Positions 29,263-37,400 are shown, counted from the first letter of the stretch. The stretch: 42,204 nucleotides of DNA from Pseudomonadota bacterium (GCA_018240695.1 JAFEFH010000012.1:1-42204), one strand, 5' to 3'. Notes: generated from the sequence alone by a model not told the origin. Made by a program: numbers and translations.

Positions 29263-30249
29263 ATGATCATCCGTCCGACAAGACGGCAAGTTCTGCGCGT
29301 GAGCGCAGCGGCTGCCGCTTCAACGCTAGCAGCGCCTGCCATCGCGCAGGCCTGGCCCAGCCGTCCGATCCGCATCATCTGCGGCTACCCGGCCGGCGGT
29401 CTCACCGACACCTTCGCCCGCGCCTACGGCGACTTCATCGCACAGAAGACCGGCCAGTCGGTGACGGTCGAGAACAAGGCGGGCGCGTCGGGCGCCATCG
29501 CCGCCGAGCAGGTGAAGAACGCGGCACCCGACGGCTACACGCTGATGTGGACCATCTCGACGACGATGGTCATGAACAAGGTGCTGTTCAAGAAGCTGCC
29601 CTACGATCCCGACAAGGACTTCGTGCCGATCTCGTGGATGGACGCGGGCCACCTGCCCACGATCGTGAACAAGAACGTGCCGGCCAAGAACCTCAAGGAG
29701 TTCGTGGCCTACGCGCGCAGCAACAAGGTCAGTCTCGGCACCTACGGTGCGGGCTCCTACAGCCATGTCGCGGTGGCCGCATTGAACCGCGCCTTCGATC
29801 TCAAGATGGAGGCCGTCCACTATCGCGGCGAGGCGCCGATGTGGAACGACGTCTCGTCGGGCTCGGTTCAGGGCGGCAGCGGCAGCTACGCGGCGGCCGC
29901 GTCGACCCTGCAGACCGGCAACGGCCACGCCATCGCCGTGCCGACCAAGACACGCATGCGCAAGCTGCCGGACGTCGGCACGTTCCTCGAGCAGGGCGTG
30001 ACCGACATCGCTTTCCAGGTCCAGGGCTTCATCTGCCTGGTCGGGCCTGCGGCGATGCCCAAGGACATCGTGAAGAAGCTCTCCGACATGATGGTCGAGG
30101 GCGGAAAGAGCGAGCGCATCCAGAAGATCCTCGACACGTTCGGCATCGACACCGCCGCGCAGGACCATGTGTTCTTCGAGAAGATCCTGGCCGAGCAGGG
30201 GCCGATCTGGCTCGATCTCGTGCGCGGTCTCGGGATCGAGCCGGCGTAG
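29263..30249 (+). CDS. tripartite tricarboxylate transporter substrate-binding protein (TctC/Bug family)
   Basis: The 328-residue periplasmic binding protein has a Tat-like signal (TRRQVLRVSAAAAAS, cleavage near AIAQA). The Bug fold shows WPSRPIRIICGYPAGGLTD (31-49), VENKAGASGAIAAEQVKNA and DGYTLMWT. The ligand is probably a carboxylate, unknown which. No TctA/TctB membrane genes are nearby, as is typical for the many orphan Bug proteins of such genomes. AGGGAGG precedes the ATG. Confidence 0.92.
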   Translation: MIIRPTRRQVLRVSAAAAASTLAAPAIAQAWPSRPIRIICGYPAGGLTDTFARAYGDFIAQKTGQSVTVENKAGASGAIAAEQVKNAAPDGYTLMWTISTTMVMNKVLFKKLPYDPDKDFVPISWMDAGHLPTIVNKNVPAKNLKEFVAYARSNKVSLGTYGAGSYSHVAVAALNRAFDLKMEAVHYRGEAPMWNDVSSGSVQGGSGSYAAAASTLQTGNGHAIAVPTKTRMRKLPDVGTFLEQGVTDIAFQVQGFICLVGPAAMPKDIVKKLSDMMVEGGKSERIQKILDTFGIDTAAQDHVFFEKILAEQGPIWLDLVRGLGIEPA

Positions 30250-30255
30250 CGCGCG

Positions 30256-31227
30256 CTACTTCAGCAGGGCCGCCGCCTCGGGGCCGGCTTCCGTCTGCCA
30301 TTTGGCGATCGTGCGCGCCGCGGCGCGCGCGAGGATGGCGCGCAGCTCGGGACTCACCTCGGCGACGGTGATGCCGCCGTCGCGCAGCCGCGTCATGGTC
30401 TCGGCGCGTCGGCGCGCGAGGACACGCCAGGCGTTTTCCTGCGTGGCGACGGCGGCGCGGTCGACGGCCTCGCGCAAGGCGTCCGGCAAACGGTCGTAGA
30501 GCGGCGTCGCCAGCGTCGCGAAGCAAAGCGGCACGGCGTAGCCGAGATTGGTGAAGCAGGGCAGGTGCGCGCCGATCTTGCGCATCGACGCCTCGTCCGC
30601 CGGTGCGAGCTCCGCCTCGCGCCGGTTGCCGGAGAAGGAGCCGACGTCGGCGTGGGCGGCATCGAACACCGCGCGCCCTGCGGCATCCTCGGCGCCGAGC
30701 TTCAGCGCGATGATGTCGCTGGGATTCCTGATCGGCCGCTTGCCCCACAGACCCATCGCCGGCAGCGGCACGGCGTAGAGCAGGCGCTGACCCTCGCGCG
30801 CGAGGCGGCGCGCGTAGAGATCGCGCGCGCGTCCCAGCACAGCGCGGGCATCGTCGTCGTCCTTCATCGCAAAGGGCAGACCGGAGAGGCAGAAGAGCGG
30901 ATCGACCGACTCCAGCGCGGTGGCGGGCATGGCGCCGGCAGCCAGCTTTCCATCGGCGATCGCACGGGCAATCTCTGCGGCCTTCACGCCGAACGCGCCG
31001 TCGTAGGACGGCAGCAGCATGAGCCGCCGTCCACTCTCCTCGCCCAGTCGCTCGGCGAAGAAGGCGATGCTCTCACCTGTCGCGCTGTCCTGGGCCTCGC
31101 CGGTCGCCATCGTCCACAGCGCGCCCTGGGCCTGCGCGGTCCGGTGCAGGATCGGCACCAGTATCGGCCCGGCAAGCAGTCCGCGTAGCAAGCGCCGTCG
31201 CGGCAACGGCATCGTTGGTCTCCCCAT
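30256..31227 (-). CDS. TRAP transporter substrate-binding protein (DctP-like), divergent
   Basis: The 323-residue exported protein has a twin-arginine-like signal (LPRRRLLRGLLAGPILVPIL, cleavage near AQAQ). The DctP-type pattern includes LWTMATGEAQDSATGESIAF, the Arg-containing IRNPSDIIALKLGAED, and a C-terminal helix-rich region (DALREAVDRAAVATQENAW). The similarity is weaker than for a standard DctP. No DctQ/DctM genes are adjacent. ATG 31212 is an alternative start. The gene ends 6 bases from the convergent TctC-type gene. Confidence 0.72.
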   Translation of the reverse strand: MGRPTMPLPRRRLLRGLLAGPILVPILHRTAQAQGALWTMATGEAQDSATGESIAFFAERLGEESGRRLMLLPSYDGAFGVKAAEIARAIADGKLAAGAMPATALESVDPLFCLSGLPFAMKDDDDARAVLGRARDLYARRLAREGQRLLYAVPLPAMGLWGKRPIRNPSDIIALKLGAEDAAGRAVFDAAHADVGSFSGNRREAELAPADEASMRKIGAHLPCFTNLGYAVPLCFATLATPLYDRLPDALREAVDRAAVATQENAWRVLARRRAETMTRLRDGGITVAEVSPELRAILARAAARTIAKWQTEAGPEAAALLK

Positions 31228-31392
31228 TTCTGCACTATAGGCGCGCGATAGCGGCTTTGCCTGTGCGTTTGAGTGGCCAAGCTATTTGCTTTTTGAAGGT
31301 GCGGGCGGGATGAAACGAGGTGTAAATCAACTACAGGTAGTGCCGGTGTCCGGTGTCGGACGCCCCAGGAAAATCAGGGGAACCCCTCGCCG

Positions 31393-32094
31393 ATGGGCTT
31401 GGATGTGTATGTCGGGCCGCTCGCGCGTTACTACGCGGGCGACTGGGAGAATGTCGCCGAGCGCGCCGCCCGTGAAAGGGTCGCCGCGCCGCCGCGCCGC
31501 AAGACCCGGGACAAGAAGGAAAGCGAACGCCAGCGTCAGGCGGTCCTGACATGGCGCACGACCTTGCACGCGTCGCTGGGCGACAATGCGCCGGGTCCGT
31601 TGGAGTGGGAGGAATCGTTCGACGCGCCGTACTTCACCGGCCGTCCCGGCTGGGACGGCTTCGGCGCGCTGGTCCTGTGGGCGGCCTATGTCGAGCATCC
31701 GACGATGCGACCGCCCGCCGTGCTGCCTGAAGACAAATGGGACAACGATCCCGCGCTGGTGCGCAGCAACGCCGAAGGATTCCGCTCGCGCTATTCCCAT
31801 CTTGTACGCAATGTCGAGCTATGGCTGCCGGTGTCGTTCACCTTCACCTTCGAAGGTGAGGACGTCGCGCGCCGTCGCGTCGTCGTTGGATCTTCAACGA
31901 CGCTTGCGCAGCAGCTCGCCGACCTGAACGCGGCGACGTGGAAGGTCGACGACCGCGAAGTCGCGATCTGGGGGCGGCGGCACCCCGACGACAAGGCGCC
32001 GCTCGAGCTGCATGCGCGCTACGCATTCGCCGTGATGAGCGATCTCGCCCGCAAGGCGGTGGAGCATCGCCTGCCGTTGAAGCTCGACTTCTAG
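31393..32094 (+). CDS. hypothetical protein (MGLDVYVGPL family)
   Basis: The 233-residue cytoplasmic protein starts MGLDVYVGPLARYYAGDWEN, a beginning seen in uncharacterised proteins of several bacteria. A charged stretch PPRRKTRDKKESERQRQ (about 33-49) follows, then FDAPYFTGRPGWDGFGALVLW and VELWLPVSFTFTFEGEDVARR. There is no signal peptide or membrane segment. I recognise no catalytic motif. It stands alone between a divergent TRAP-type gene and a convergent DUF2852 gene. The 165-base upstream gap contains no clear promoter. Confidence 0.72.
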   Translation: MGLDVYVGPLARYYAGDWENVAERAARERVAAPPRRKTRDKKESERQRQAVLTWRTTLHASLGDNAPGPLEWEESFDAPYFTGRPGWDGFGALVLWAAYVEHPTMRPPAVLPEDKWDNDPALVRSNAEGFRSRYSHLVRNVELWLPVSFTFTFEGEDVARRRVVVGSSTTLAQQLADLNAATWKVDDREVAIWGRRHPDDKAPLELHARYAFAVMSDLARKAVEHRLPLKLDF

Positions 32095-32106
32095 CGCACA
32101 TGAAAA

Positions 32107-32130
32107 CGCCCCCTCCGGTGGGAGGGGGCG
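32107..32130 (-). terminator. intrinsic terminator (stronger on minus strand)
   Basis: CGCCCCCTCC (32107-32116) and GGAGGGGGCG (32121-32130) form a 10-bp perfect stem with a GGTG loop. On the minus strand it is followed by TTTTC, so it terminates the DUF2852 gene. It also lies just after the hypothetical gene on the plus strand. Confidence 0.72.
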
Positions 32131-32153
32131 CCTTCGTCAGACGGCCTTCTGAT

Positions 32154-32615
32154 CTAGTACGTGGCGGGCGGTGTCGCCGGCGGCTCGCTGGTCGGAGCCG
32201 ACGGGCGGTTGCGCCGCTCGTTCATGAACTGGTCGAATTCCGCGCGATCCTTGGCCGAGCGCAGCCGGTCGAGATAGTCGTGGAACTCGCGCTGCTCCTC
32301 GTCGAGCTTGCGCAGCGTCTCCTCGCGATACTCGTCGAAGGCGACGTTGCCCGAGCCCTGGGGGCGGCCCCAGCGGACATTGCGCTTCCACGCCTTCCAC
32401 TCCTCGCGCGCGGCGCGGCGCGCCTCGCGATAGGAATCGCGTCCGTCGGGAGAAGTCCAGTAACCGTGCCGGCGACCACAGAACATGCGTCCACTCCATT
32501 TCAGGTAGATGAGAAGGGCGAGGCCGACCGGCCAGAACACGATGAAGCTCACCACCACCAGGGCGATCCAGGCGGGGCGGGGAAGGTCGTCTAGTCTGTC
32601 CATCAGGCCGTACAT
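32154..32615 (-). CDS. DUF2852 domain-containing membrane protein
   Basis: The 153-residue protein has one membrane segment (AWIALVVVSFIVFWPVGLALLIYL, about 14-37). The cytoplasmic part carries the DUF2852 ending GNVAFDEYREETLRKLDEEQ and LRSAKDRAEFDQFMNERR. Function is unknown. ATG 32615 is chosen because GGGGAG lies 6 bases upstream; the frame extending to 32678 crosses the promoter. The -10 box overlaps a palindrome shared with the TetR gene upstream, so it is probably repressed by that regulator. A terminator follows. Confidence 0.85.
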   Translation of the reverse strand: MYGLMDRLDDLPRPAWIALVVVSFIVFWPVGLALLIYLKWSGRMFCGRRHGYWTSPDGRDSYREARRAAREEWKAWKRNVRWGRPQGSGNVAFDEYREETLRKLDEEQREFHDYLDRLRSAKDRAEFDQFMNERRNRPSAPTSEPPATPPATY

Positions 32616-32634
32616 CGGGGTCTCCCCTATGTAA

Positions 32635-32653
32635 ATGTTAACGACATTTACAT
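32635..32653 (-). promoter_or_regulatory. promoter and operator site of the DUF2852 gene
   Basis: ATGTTAA-N5-TTTACAT (32635-32653, plus strand) is part of a longer perfect palindrome: ATGTAAATGT (32629-32638) with ACATTTACAT (32644-32653). On the minus strand TTGACT (32678-32673) and CAATGT (32655-32650) are spaced 17 bases apart, so the -10 box overlaps the palindrome. The same bipartite motif occurs at 33331-33349 beside the TetR start codon. Confidence 0.65.
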
Positions 32654-32696
32654 TGGTCATTCCAACGGGGGGAGTCAAGGGCCTCCAAGGGCCGGG

Positions 32697-33332
32697 TTAC
32701 GCTTTTTGCTGAAAACCCAGTCCCTGCAAGTAAACCAGCATCGCCGATTCGAGCAGTTCGTCGGCCGTCATGGGCAGGGAGCGGCGGCCGGCGTCGCCGC
32801 GGCCGAACAGCGAGGCGATGCCGTGCGCCATCGACCAGATGTGCAGGCTCATCATCAGGCCGGGCGGCCGCTTGCCGGCGGGCAGCAACGCGGCCAGCTG
32901 ATCGGCGGCCACCCGCAGCACGCCGAACGCGCGGTCGCCGGCGGCGCGCAGGTCGGGATTGGCGTCGGGCGGCAGGCCCGATTCGAACATGGCGGCGTAG
33001 TAGGCGGGCTCGGCGCGCGCGAAGGCGAGATAGGCGCGGCCGACATTGTGGAACGCCGTCAGCGCATCGGGCTTTCCGCCGTTCCAGCCGGTCGACAGCA
33101 TCGCCTCGAAGCGGCCGAAGCCCTCGCGCGCGACGTCGGCCAGCAACGCCTCGCGGTCGCGGAAATGACGGTAGGGCGCGGCCGGGCTGACGCCCGCCGA
33201 ACGCGCGGCATCGGCGAAGGTGAACCCTGCCGGGCCCTTCTCCTTGATCAGCTCCCTCGCGGCCTGGACCAGCGCTTCCTTGAGGTTGCCGTGATGGTAC
33301 GCACCCTCGCGGGCACGCCTTTTCCAACTCAT
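32697..33332 (-). CDS. TetR/AcrR family transcriptional regulator
   Basis: The 211-residue repressor has an N-terminal helix-turn-helix (YHHGNLKEALVQAARELI, then FTFADAARSAGVSPAAPYRHFRDREALLADVA, about 12-63). The ligand-binding part is of the WHG/TetR_C_33 type (GRAYLAFARAEPAYYAAMFE, LHIWSMAHGIASLF). The effector is unknown. The probable target is the DUF2852 gene just downstream, and itself, because both promoters carry ATGTTAA-N5-TTTACAT. Its start codon abuts the operator, so its 5' leader must be very short. Confidence 0.93.
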   Translation of the reverse strand: MSWKRRAREGAYHHGNLKEALVQAARELIKEKGPAGFTFADAARSAGVSPAAPYRHFRDREALLADVAREGFGRFEAMLSTGWNGGKPDALTAFHNVGRAYLAFARAEPAYYAAMFESGLPPDANPDLRAAGDRAFGVLRVAADQLAALLPAGKRPPGLMMSLHIWSMAHGIASLFGRGDAGRRSLPMTADELLESAMLVYLQGLGFQQKA

Positions 33333-33349
33333 GTTAAGCGAGTTTACAT
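33331..33349 (-). promoter_or_regulatory. operator site at the tetR start
   Basis: ATGTTAA-N5-TTTACAT (plus strand) lies immediately upstream of, and overlapping by two bases, the TetR gene start at 33332. It matches the site at 32635-32653 in all 14 fixed bases and in spacing. On the minus strand TAATGT within it could serve as -10. Autoregulation is the simplest reading. Confidence 0.6.
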
Positions 33350-33411
33350 TAGGCGCGCCGCACGCGCATCACTCTCGAAGAGCGGGCCCCGGAACCCCGA
33401 GGGCCCGGGCA

Positions 33412-33594
33412 TCAGCCCGCGATATTGGGCTTCGGCAGGGCGGTGGGGACGATCTCGATGACCGTGTAGCCCATGCGCTCCAGGGCGATCGCCTGGTCTT
33501 CCGCTTCCTTCAGGGTCGAATAGGTGACGCTGATGCGACGGCCTGCGGGCTTTTCGACCCAGACCATGTGCTTGCCGATGATGTCTTTTGCCAT
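33412..33594 (-). CDS. small conserved-looking hypothetical protein
   Basis: The 60-residue protein starts MAKDIIGKHMVWVEKPAGRR. It has an alternating beta-alpha-beta pattern (RRISVTYSTLKEAEDQAIAL, GYTVIEIVPTALPKPN). No domain is recognised. There is no signal peptide. ATG 33594 is preferred to 33630. It is isolated between the TetR gene and the MATE gene on the minus strand, 45 bases after the MATE stop, and may be read with it. Confidence 0.65.
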   Translation of the reverse strand: MAKDIIGKHMVWVEKPAGRRISVTYSTLKEAEDQAIALERMGYTVIEIVPTALPKPNIAG

Positions 33595-33639
33595 GGGCGC
33601 TCTTATGGACCGAAGCGCGGCAAACTGCACGAGATTCCG

Positions 33640-35070
33640 CTAACGCGGGCTCTCGTTGCTCAGGATCTCCTCGGAAACCTTGCCCGTCAGCACTTCCTCG
33701 TCGTCGAGCAGGCGCTTCTTGCGCCAGCCGCCGTGCAGATAGATCGCGGCGGCGACCAGCGTGATCAGGATGTTGGCCACCGGCGTCGACCAGTAGATGC
33801 CCTCGGCGCCCAGCGACGTGTGCTTGGACAGCACGTAGGCGAGCGGGAACTGCAGCACCCAGAGGGTCACGATGGTCAGCATCATGTTGACCACCATGTT
33901 GCCCGAGGCGCGGAACACGCCGGTGAGGGCGAACTGCGCGCCGATGAAGCCCCACGACAGCGCCATGATGCGCAGGAAGGTCGTGGCCTCGGCGATCACC
34001 GCCTTGTCGTCGGGGACGAAGAACGACACGAGCTGGGTGGGAAACAGGAAGACCAGCACACCGAGCACGGTCAGCACGCCGAAGCCCAGGGCGGCGCCCA
34101 GCCGGCCGATCGCCGCCGCGCGGTCGAGATTGCCGGCGCCGATGTTCTGGCCGGCCAGCGCCGACACGGCCATCGACAGGCCCATCGCGGGAATGATGAT
34201 GACCTGGAGGATGGTGCCGCCCACACCATAGGCCGCCAGCGTCGTGGTGCCGAAGCTGGTGACCAGGAAGGTCATCAGCATCAGGCCGAGCGCGCGCGCC
34301 GACATGTCGATCGAGGCGGGAAAGCCCAGGAAGAAGGCGCGCTTGACGTGCCCGAGGTCGGGAACGAAGTCGGCGCGCTTCACATGGATGCCGTGCAGGC
34401 CCATGCGCAGCACGGCGATGCCGATCGCCGCGGCGATGGCTTGCGTGAACAGCGTCGCCAGCGCCGCGCCCATCACGCCATAGGCGGGCACCGGCCCCCA
34501 GCCGAAGATCAGCAGCGGATCGAGCACGAAGTTCAGGCACACCGTGCCCAGCACGATGTAGACCGGCAGGGTCGCGCGGCCGATCGAGCGCATGATCGCG
34601 TTGAAGACGAAGAAGGCGAAGTTGAACACCAGGCCGACGAACGACACGCGCATGAAACCCAGCGCGCCATCGTAGACATCGGGCGGGACGCCCATCAGCC
34701 GCAGCAGCGCCGGCGCGGCGAGCAGGCCGCCGACGGTCAGCACCAACGCGCTCGCGATCACCATCAGCAGGGTCTGGCCCGCGACATGGCCGACCATCTT
34801 GTGGTTTCCCGCGCCGACGAACTGCGCGATCAGGGTCGAGCCCGCGATCGACAGGCCCGCGCCGACGGCGAACATCAGGAACATCACGGGAAAGGACAGC
34901 GACACCGCCGCGACCGCCGCGCCGCCCAGCCGTCCGACCCAGAAGGCGTCGATCAGCTGATAGCCCGATTGAAGTGTGTTCGCCGCCACGATGGGAATGG
35001 CCAGCGACAGGAGCGATCGCAGGATCGGTCCTTCGAGAAGCTTGTTCTTTGGGGGAGCCACGGTAACCAT
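33640..35070 (-). CDS. MATE family efflux transporter
   Basis: The 476-residue inner-membrane protein has about 12 membrane segments in two homologous halves, each starting with a MATE-like block (LSLAIPIVAANTLQSGYQLID, and GFPASIDMSARALGLMLMTF). Q-rich and Gly-rich repeats SALAGQNIGAGN and STLIAQFVGAGNH are typical of the family. It exports cationic or amphipathic compounds by Na+ or H+ antiport. The start at 35070 (MVTVAPPKNK) is chosen because the longer frame to 35193 enters the divergent oxidoreductase gene. Only 20 bases lie between the two start codons, so the promoters overlap. Confidence 0.93.
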   Translation of the reverse strand: MVTVAPPKNKLLEGPILRSLLSLAIPIVAANTLQSGYQLIDAFWVGRLGGAAVAAVSLSFPVMFLMFAVGAGLSIAGSTLIAQFVGAGNHKMVGHVAGQTLLMVIASALVLTVGGLLAAPALLRLMGVPPDVYDGALGFMRVSFVGLVFNFAFFVFNAIMRSIGRATLPVYIVLGTVCLNFVLDPLLIFGWGPVPAYGVMGAALATLFTQAIAAAIGIAVLRMGLHGIHVKRADFVPDLGHVKRAFFLGFPASIDMSARALGLMLMTFLVTSFGTTTLAAYGVGGTILQVIIIPAMGLSMAVSALAGQNIGAGNLDRAAAIGRLGAALGFGVLTVLGVLVFLFPTQLVSFFVPDDKAVIAEATTFLRIMALSWGFIGAQFALTGVFRASGNMVVNMMLTIVTLWVLQFPLAYVLSKHTSLGAEGIYWSTPVANILITLVAAAIYLHGGWRKKRLLDDEEVLTGKVSEEILSNESPR

Positions 35071-35090
35071 ATGGGCAGGGAGGAAATGCG

Positions 35091-36155
35091 ATGCAACTCT
35101 GGAACACGGGTGTCGCCTCTGCGCGCGGTGCAATGCGCCAGGCGCGCGAGCTCGAAGAGGCCGGCTGGGACGGGATGCTGGTCGTCGATTCACAGAATCT
35201 GTCGGGCGATCCCTATGTCTCGCTGGCGCTCGCGGCCTCGGTGACCAAGCGCATCGGCCTCGGCACCGGCGTCACCAACTCGATCACGCGCCATGCCGCG
35301 GCGACCGCGACCTCCATCGTCTCGGTCGATCGCGTCTCGGGCGGCCGGGCCGTACTGGGGATCGGCCGCGGCGACAGTGCGCTCGCCCATCTCGGCCGCG
35401 CGCCGGCGCGGCTGGCGCAGTTCGACCGCTACCTGCGCCAGCTCCAGACCTACCTGAAAGGCGAGTCGGTCGAGTTCGGCGAGATCGACATTCCGAAGGA
35501 GCACGCACCGCCCGCCTCGGCGCTCGAGCTGCACGACGCGCCGCCGGCCAGCCGCATCGCCTGGATAGCGGGCGGCCGCAAGGTGCCGGTCGAGGTCGCC
35601 GCCAGCGGGCCGAAGGTGATCGCGATGGCGGCCCTGCACGGCGACCGCGTGATGTTCACCGTCGGCGCCGATATCGAGCGCCTGCGCTGGGGCATCGAAC
35701 TCGCGCGCAAGACCCGCAAGGATGCGGGCCTCGATCCCGACGCCATCAGGTTCGGCGCCTTCCTCAACATGGGCTGCCACACGAACATGGAGGCGGCGCG
35801 CAGCCTGGTGCGCGGCGGCCTCACGACCTACGCGCGCTTCTCGGTGATGCATGGCAAGGCCAACGGCCCGGTAACCGACAAGGACCGCGGCCTGCTCGAG
35901 TCGCTGCGCACCAACTACGACATGAAGCAGCACACCCGCGGCGACTCGCGCCAGGCCGGCATCCTGACCGACGACTTCATCGACCGTTTCGCCATCGTCG
36001 GCACCCCCGAGCGCTGCATCGAGCGGCTGAAGTCGCTGGCCAAGCTCGGTCTCGACAAGGTCGCGATCAGCGGCGGCATGCGCGGCGCGCCGGAGGAGCA
36101 CATCCCGCTCGGCAAGGAGCTGGTGGTGAAGGAAGTGATCCCGGGGATGCGATGA
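35091..36155 (+). CDS. LLM class flavin-dependent oxidoreductase
   Basis: The 354-residue protein belongs to the luciferase-like TIM-barrel flavoenzymes, including F420-dependent methylene-H4MPT reductase relatives. Visible are EEAGWDGMLVVDSQNLSGDP, RIGLGTGVTNSITRHAAATA, VSGGRAVLGIGRGDSA and FAIVGTPERCIERLKSLAKL at the C-terminus. The cofactor (FMN or F420) and substrate cannot be settled. GGGAGGAA precedes the ATG. It diverges from the MATE gene with a 20-base gap, a pairing that suggests linked regulation. Downstream the base composition drops sharply. Confidence 0.9.
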   Translation: MQLWNTGVASARGAMRQARELEEAGWDGMLVVDSQNLSGDPYVSLALAASVTKRIGLGTGVTNSITRHAAATATSIVSVDRVSGGRAVLGIGRGDSALAHLGRAPARLAQFDRYLRQLQTYLKGESVEFGEIDIPKEHAPPASALELHDAPPASRIAWIAGGRKVPVEVAASGPKVIAMAALHGDRVMFTVGADIERLRWGIELARKTRKDAGLDPDAIRFGAFLNMGCHTNMEAARSLVRGGLTTYARFSVMHGKANGPVTDKDRGLLESLRTNYDMKQHTRGDSRQAGILTDDFIDRFAIVGTPERCIERLKSLAKLGLDKVAISGGMRGAPEEHIPLGKELVVKEVIPGMR

Positions 36156-36218
36156 GGTGCGACGGCAGTGAGGAATGCCAGATAGTCGTTAGTGTGAGCT
36201 GCATATCAAACGCATTAG

Positions 36219-36246
36219 TTGACCGCGCAGCAACCATTGGTAAGTA
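36219..36246 (+). promoter_or_regulatory. candidate promoter of the AT-rich island
   Basis: TTGACC (36219-36224) and TAAGTA (36241-36246) are spaced 16 bases apart, 36 bases before the small-protein start at 36282. The surroundings (36156-36281) are otherwise without features. Confidence 0.4.
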
Positions 36247-36281
36247 TGGAATTGAGAGCAATTAGCGGGGGTAAGGCAAAG

Positions 36282-36479
36282 ATGTCTGCAACAAAGAAGC
36301 AAAAGCCTAAGCGATTCAGGGCTGCGCGCACGGACGCATCCATTGGCAGTATTGTTCGTCGAATTGCGAAAGATCTAAAGTTACCGCCAAAATCAATTCA
36401 GTTTGTATTGCCTAACGGTAGCCGCGCGCATCGTGACGGCAAGATCAGCAACTTGCTGAGAAAATGGCGTACAGCATAA
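36282..36479 (+). CDS. small basic hypothetical protein, ubiquitin-like sequence pattern
   Basis: The 65-residue protein (MSATKKQKPKRFRAARTDAS...) has a Lys/Arg-rich N-terminus, then SIGSIVRRIAKDLKLPPKS, IQFVLPNGS and RDGKISNLLRKW. The order helix, LPP turn, strand, NG turn, DGKIS matches the ubiquitin-like beta-grasp pattern by eye; no terminal Gly-Gly is present. ATG 36282 follows GGGGGTAAGG; ATG 36246 would add 12 residues. The region is much less GC-rich than flanking genes. It lies 40 bases before the next gene and is likely cotranscribed. Function unknown. Confidence 0.68.
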   Translation: MSATKKQKPKRFRAARTDASIGSIVRRIAKDLKLPPKSIQFVLPNGSRAHRDGKISNLLRKWRTA

Positions 36480-36519
36480 CATGAACGTGGTCTCTCTTCT
36501 TTTTGAGGCCCGTTAAGTC

Positions 36520-37254
36520 GTGAGGCCAGCATTCAGCGAGCGTACGTTCGAATTCTGCTTTAATGCGGAGTTTTGTAGAAAGTTTTCAGGCCGACTTGCA
36601 AGTCATCCGCAGATTCCTTCCCAGAAAATGGAGAAGGATCTTGGATACGACGTCGAATTTGAGATTCAAGCAGGGCGCTTTACTGGGTCAATTTTCTTTC
36701 AGCACAAAGTCGCAAGCTTTGCTGAGCACCGAGTTGGAACTAATGCGCATTTCTTTGATGCGCATGGCGGTTCTTACTACCGGTTTGGCGTAGACAATCC
36801 GCAGCACAACGTTCTGCAAGATCTTAGCCTAACAAAAGGTAACGCATTTTATTGTGCGCCAGCGTTCCACAAGCGAGATGACCTGAGTACTTATTTTTTT
36901 GCAGACCGAGTCGGAAACTATTCGGTTTTGCTAGATCCGGCAGATGTGGGTGCCATACAAGACAATGCTCGGCATAACGTTTCATACGTGCAAGGTGGTG
37001 CAGCCTTTTTGCATTCGGAACAGCGTCGATTCGAAAAGAGTGTTAGCGCAAGCCGCGAAAAGCCGCCTGAGTTTCGTAGGCAAAAGATCAATGAAGACTA
37101 CGTGATCCGACTGAAAGATGAACTCATTAGGAAAACCCCAGAAAGGCGTGTCAGACGAGCAATTTCGGCGGGCGTCGACGCTCTTCGCCCCTTGGAACAA
37201 GTTCAACTGGTTCTCGCGCGTGTCTATGATGTTTCTTGGATATTGATCGAATAG
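36520..37254 (+). CDS. hypothetical protein with possible D...QxK nuclease-like motif
   Basis: The 244-residue protein starts at a GTG (MRPAFSERTFEFCFNAEF). Residues 34-64 read as PSQKMEKDLGYDVEFEI, then a short loop and GSIFFQHKV. The pattern E38, D44, then Q61-x-K63 at the end of a beta strand resembles the core of Mrr-like members of the PD-(D/E)XK superfamily. The rest has YYRFGVDNPQHNVLQDL, YCAPAFHKRDDLSTYFF and a charged C-terminus. It differs clearly from its neighbours in GC content and codon use, suggesting acquisition by transfer. The nuclease reading is inference only. Confidence 0.7.
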   Translation: MRPAFSERTFEFCFNAEFCRKFSGRLASHPQIPSQKMEKDLGYDVEFEIQAGRFTGSIFFQHKVASFAEHRVGTNAHFFDAHGGSYYRFGVDNPQHNVLQDLSLTKGNAFYCAPAFHKRDDLSTYFFADRVGNYSVLLDPADVGAIQDNARHNVSYVQGGAAFLHSEQRRFEKSVSASREKPPEFRRQKINEDYVIRLKDELIRKTPERRVRRAISAGVDALRPLEQVQLVLARVYDVSWILIE

Positions 37255-37400
37255 TCGGCGGTAGTCGGTGCGAATCTGGGCGACTCGCGCGCTCTTGTCG
37301 ACTGGCCTTACTGCCGTCCTTTCGACCTGGCAGCTAAGCTTGACGGTCTACTTACGCTCTAGAGCTTGCACGTCGTCGCGCTCTGTGGCCCCCTGCCGGC

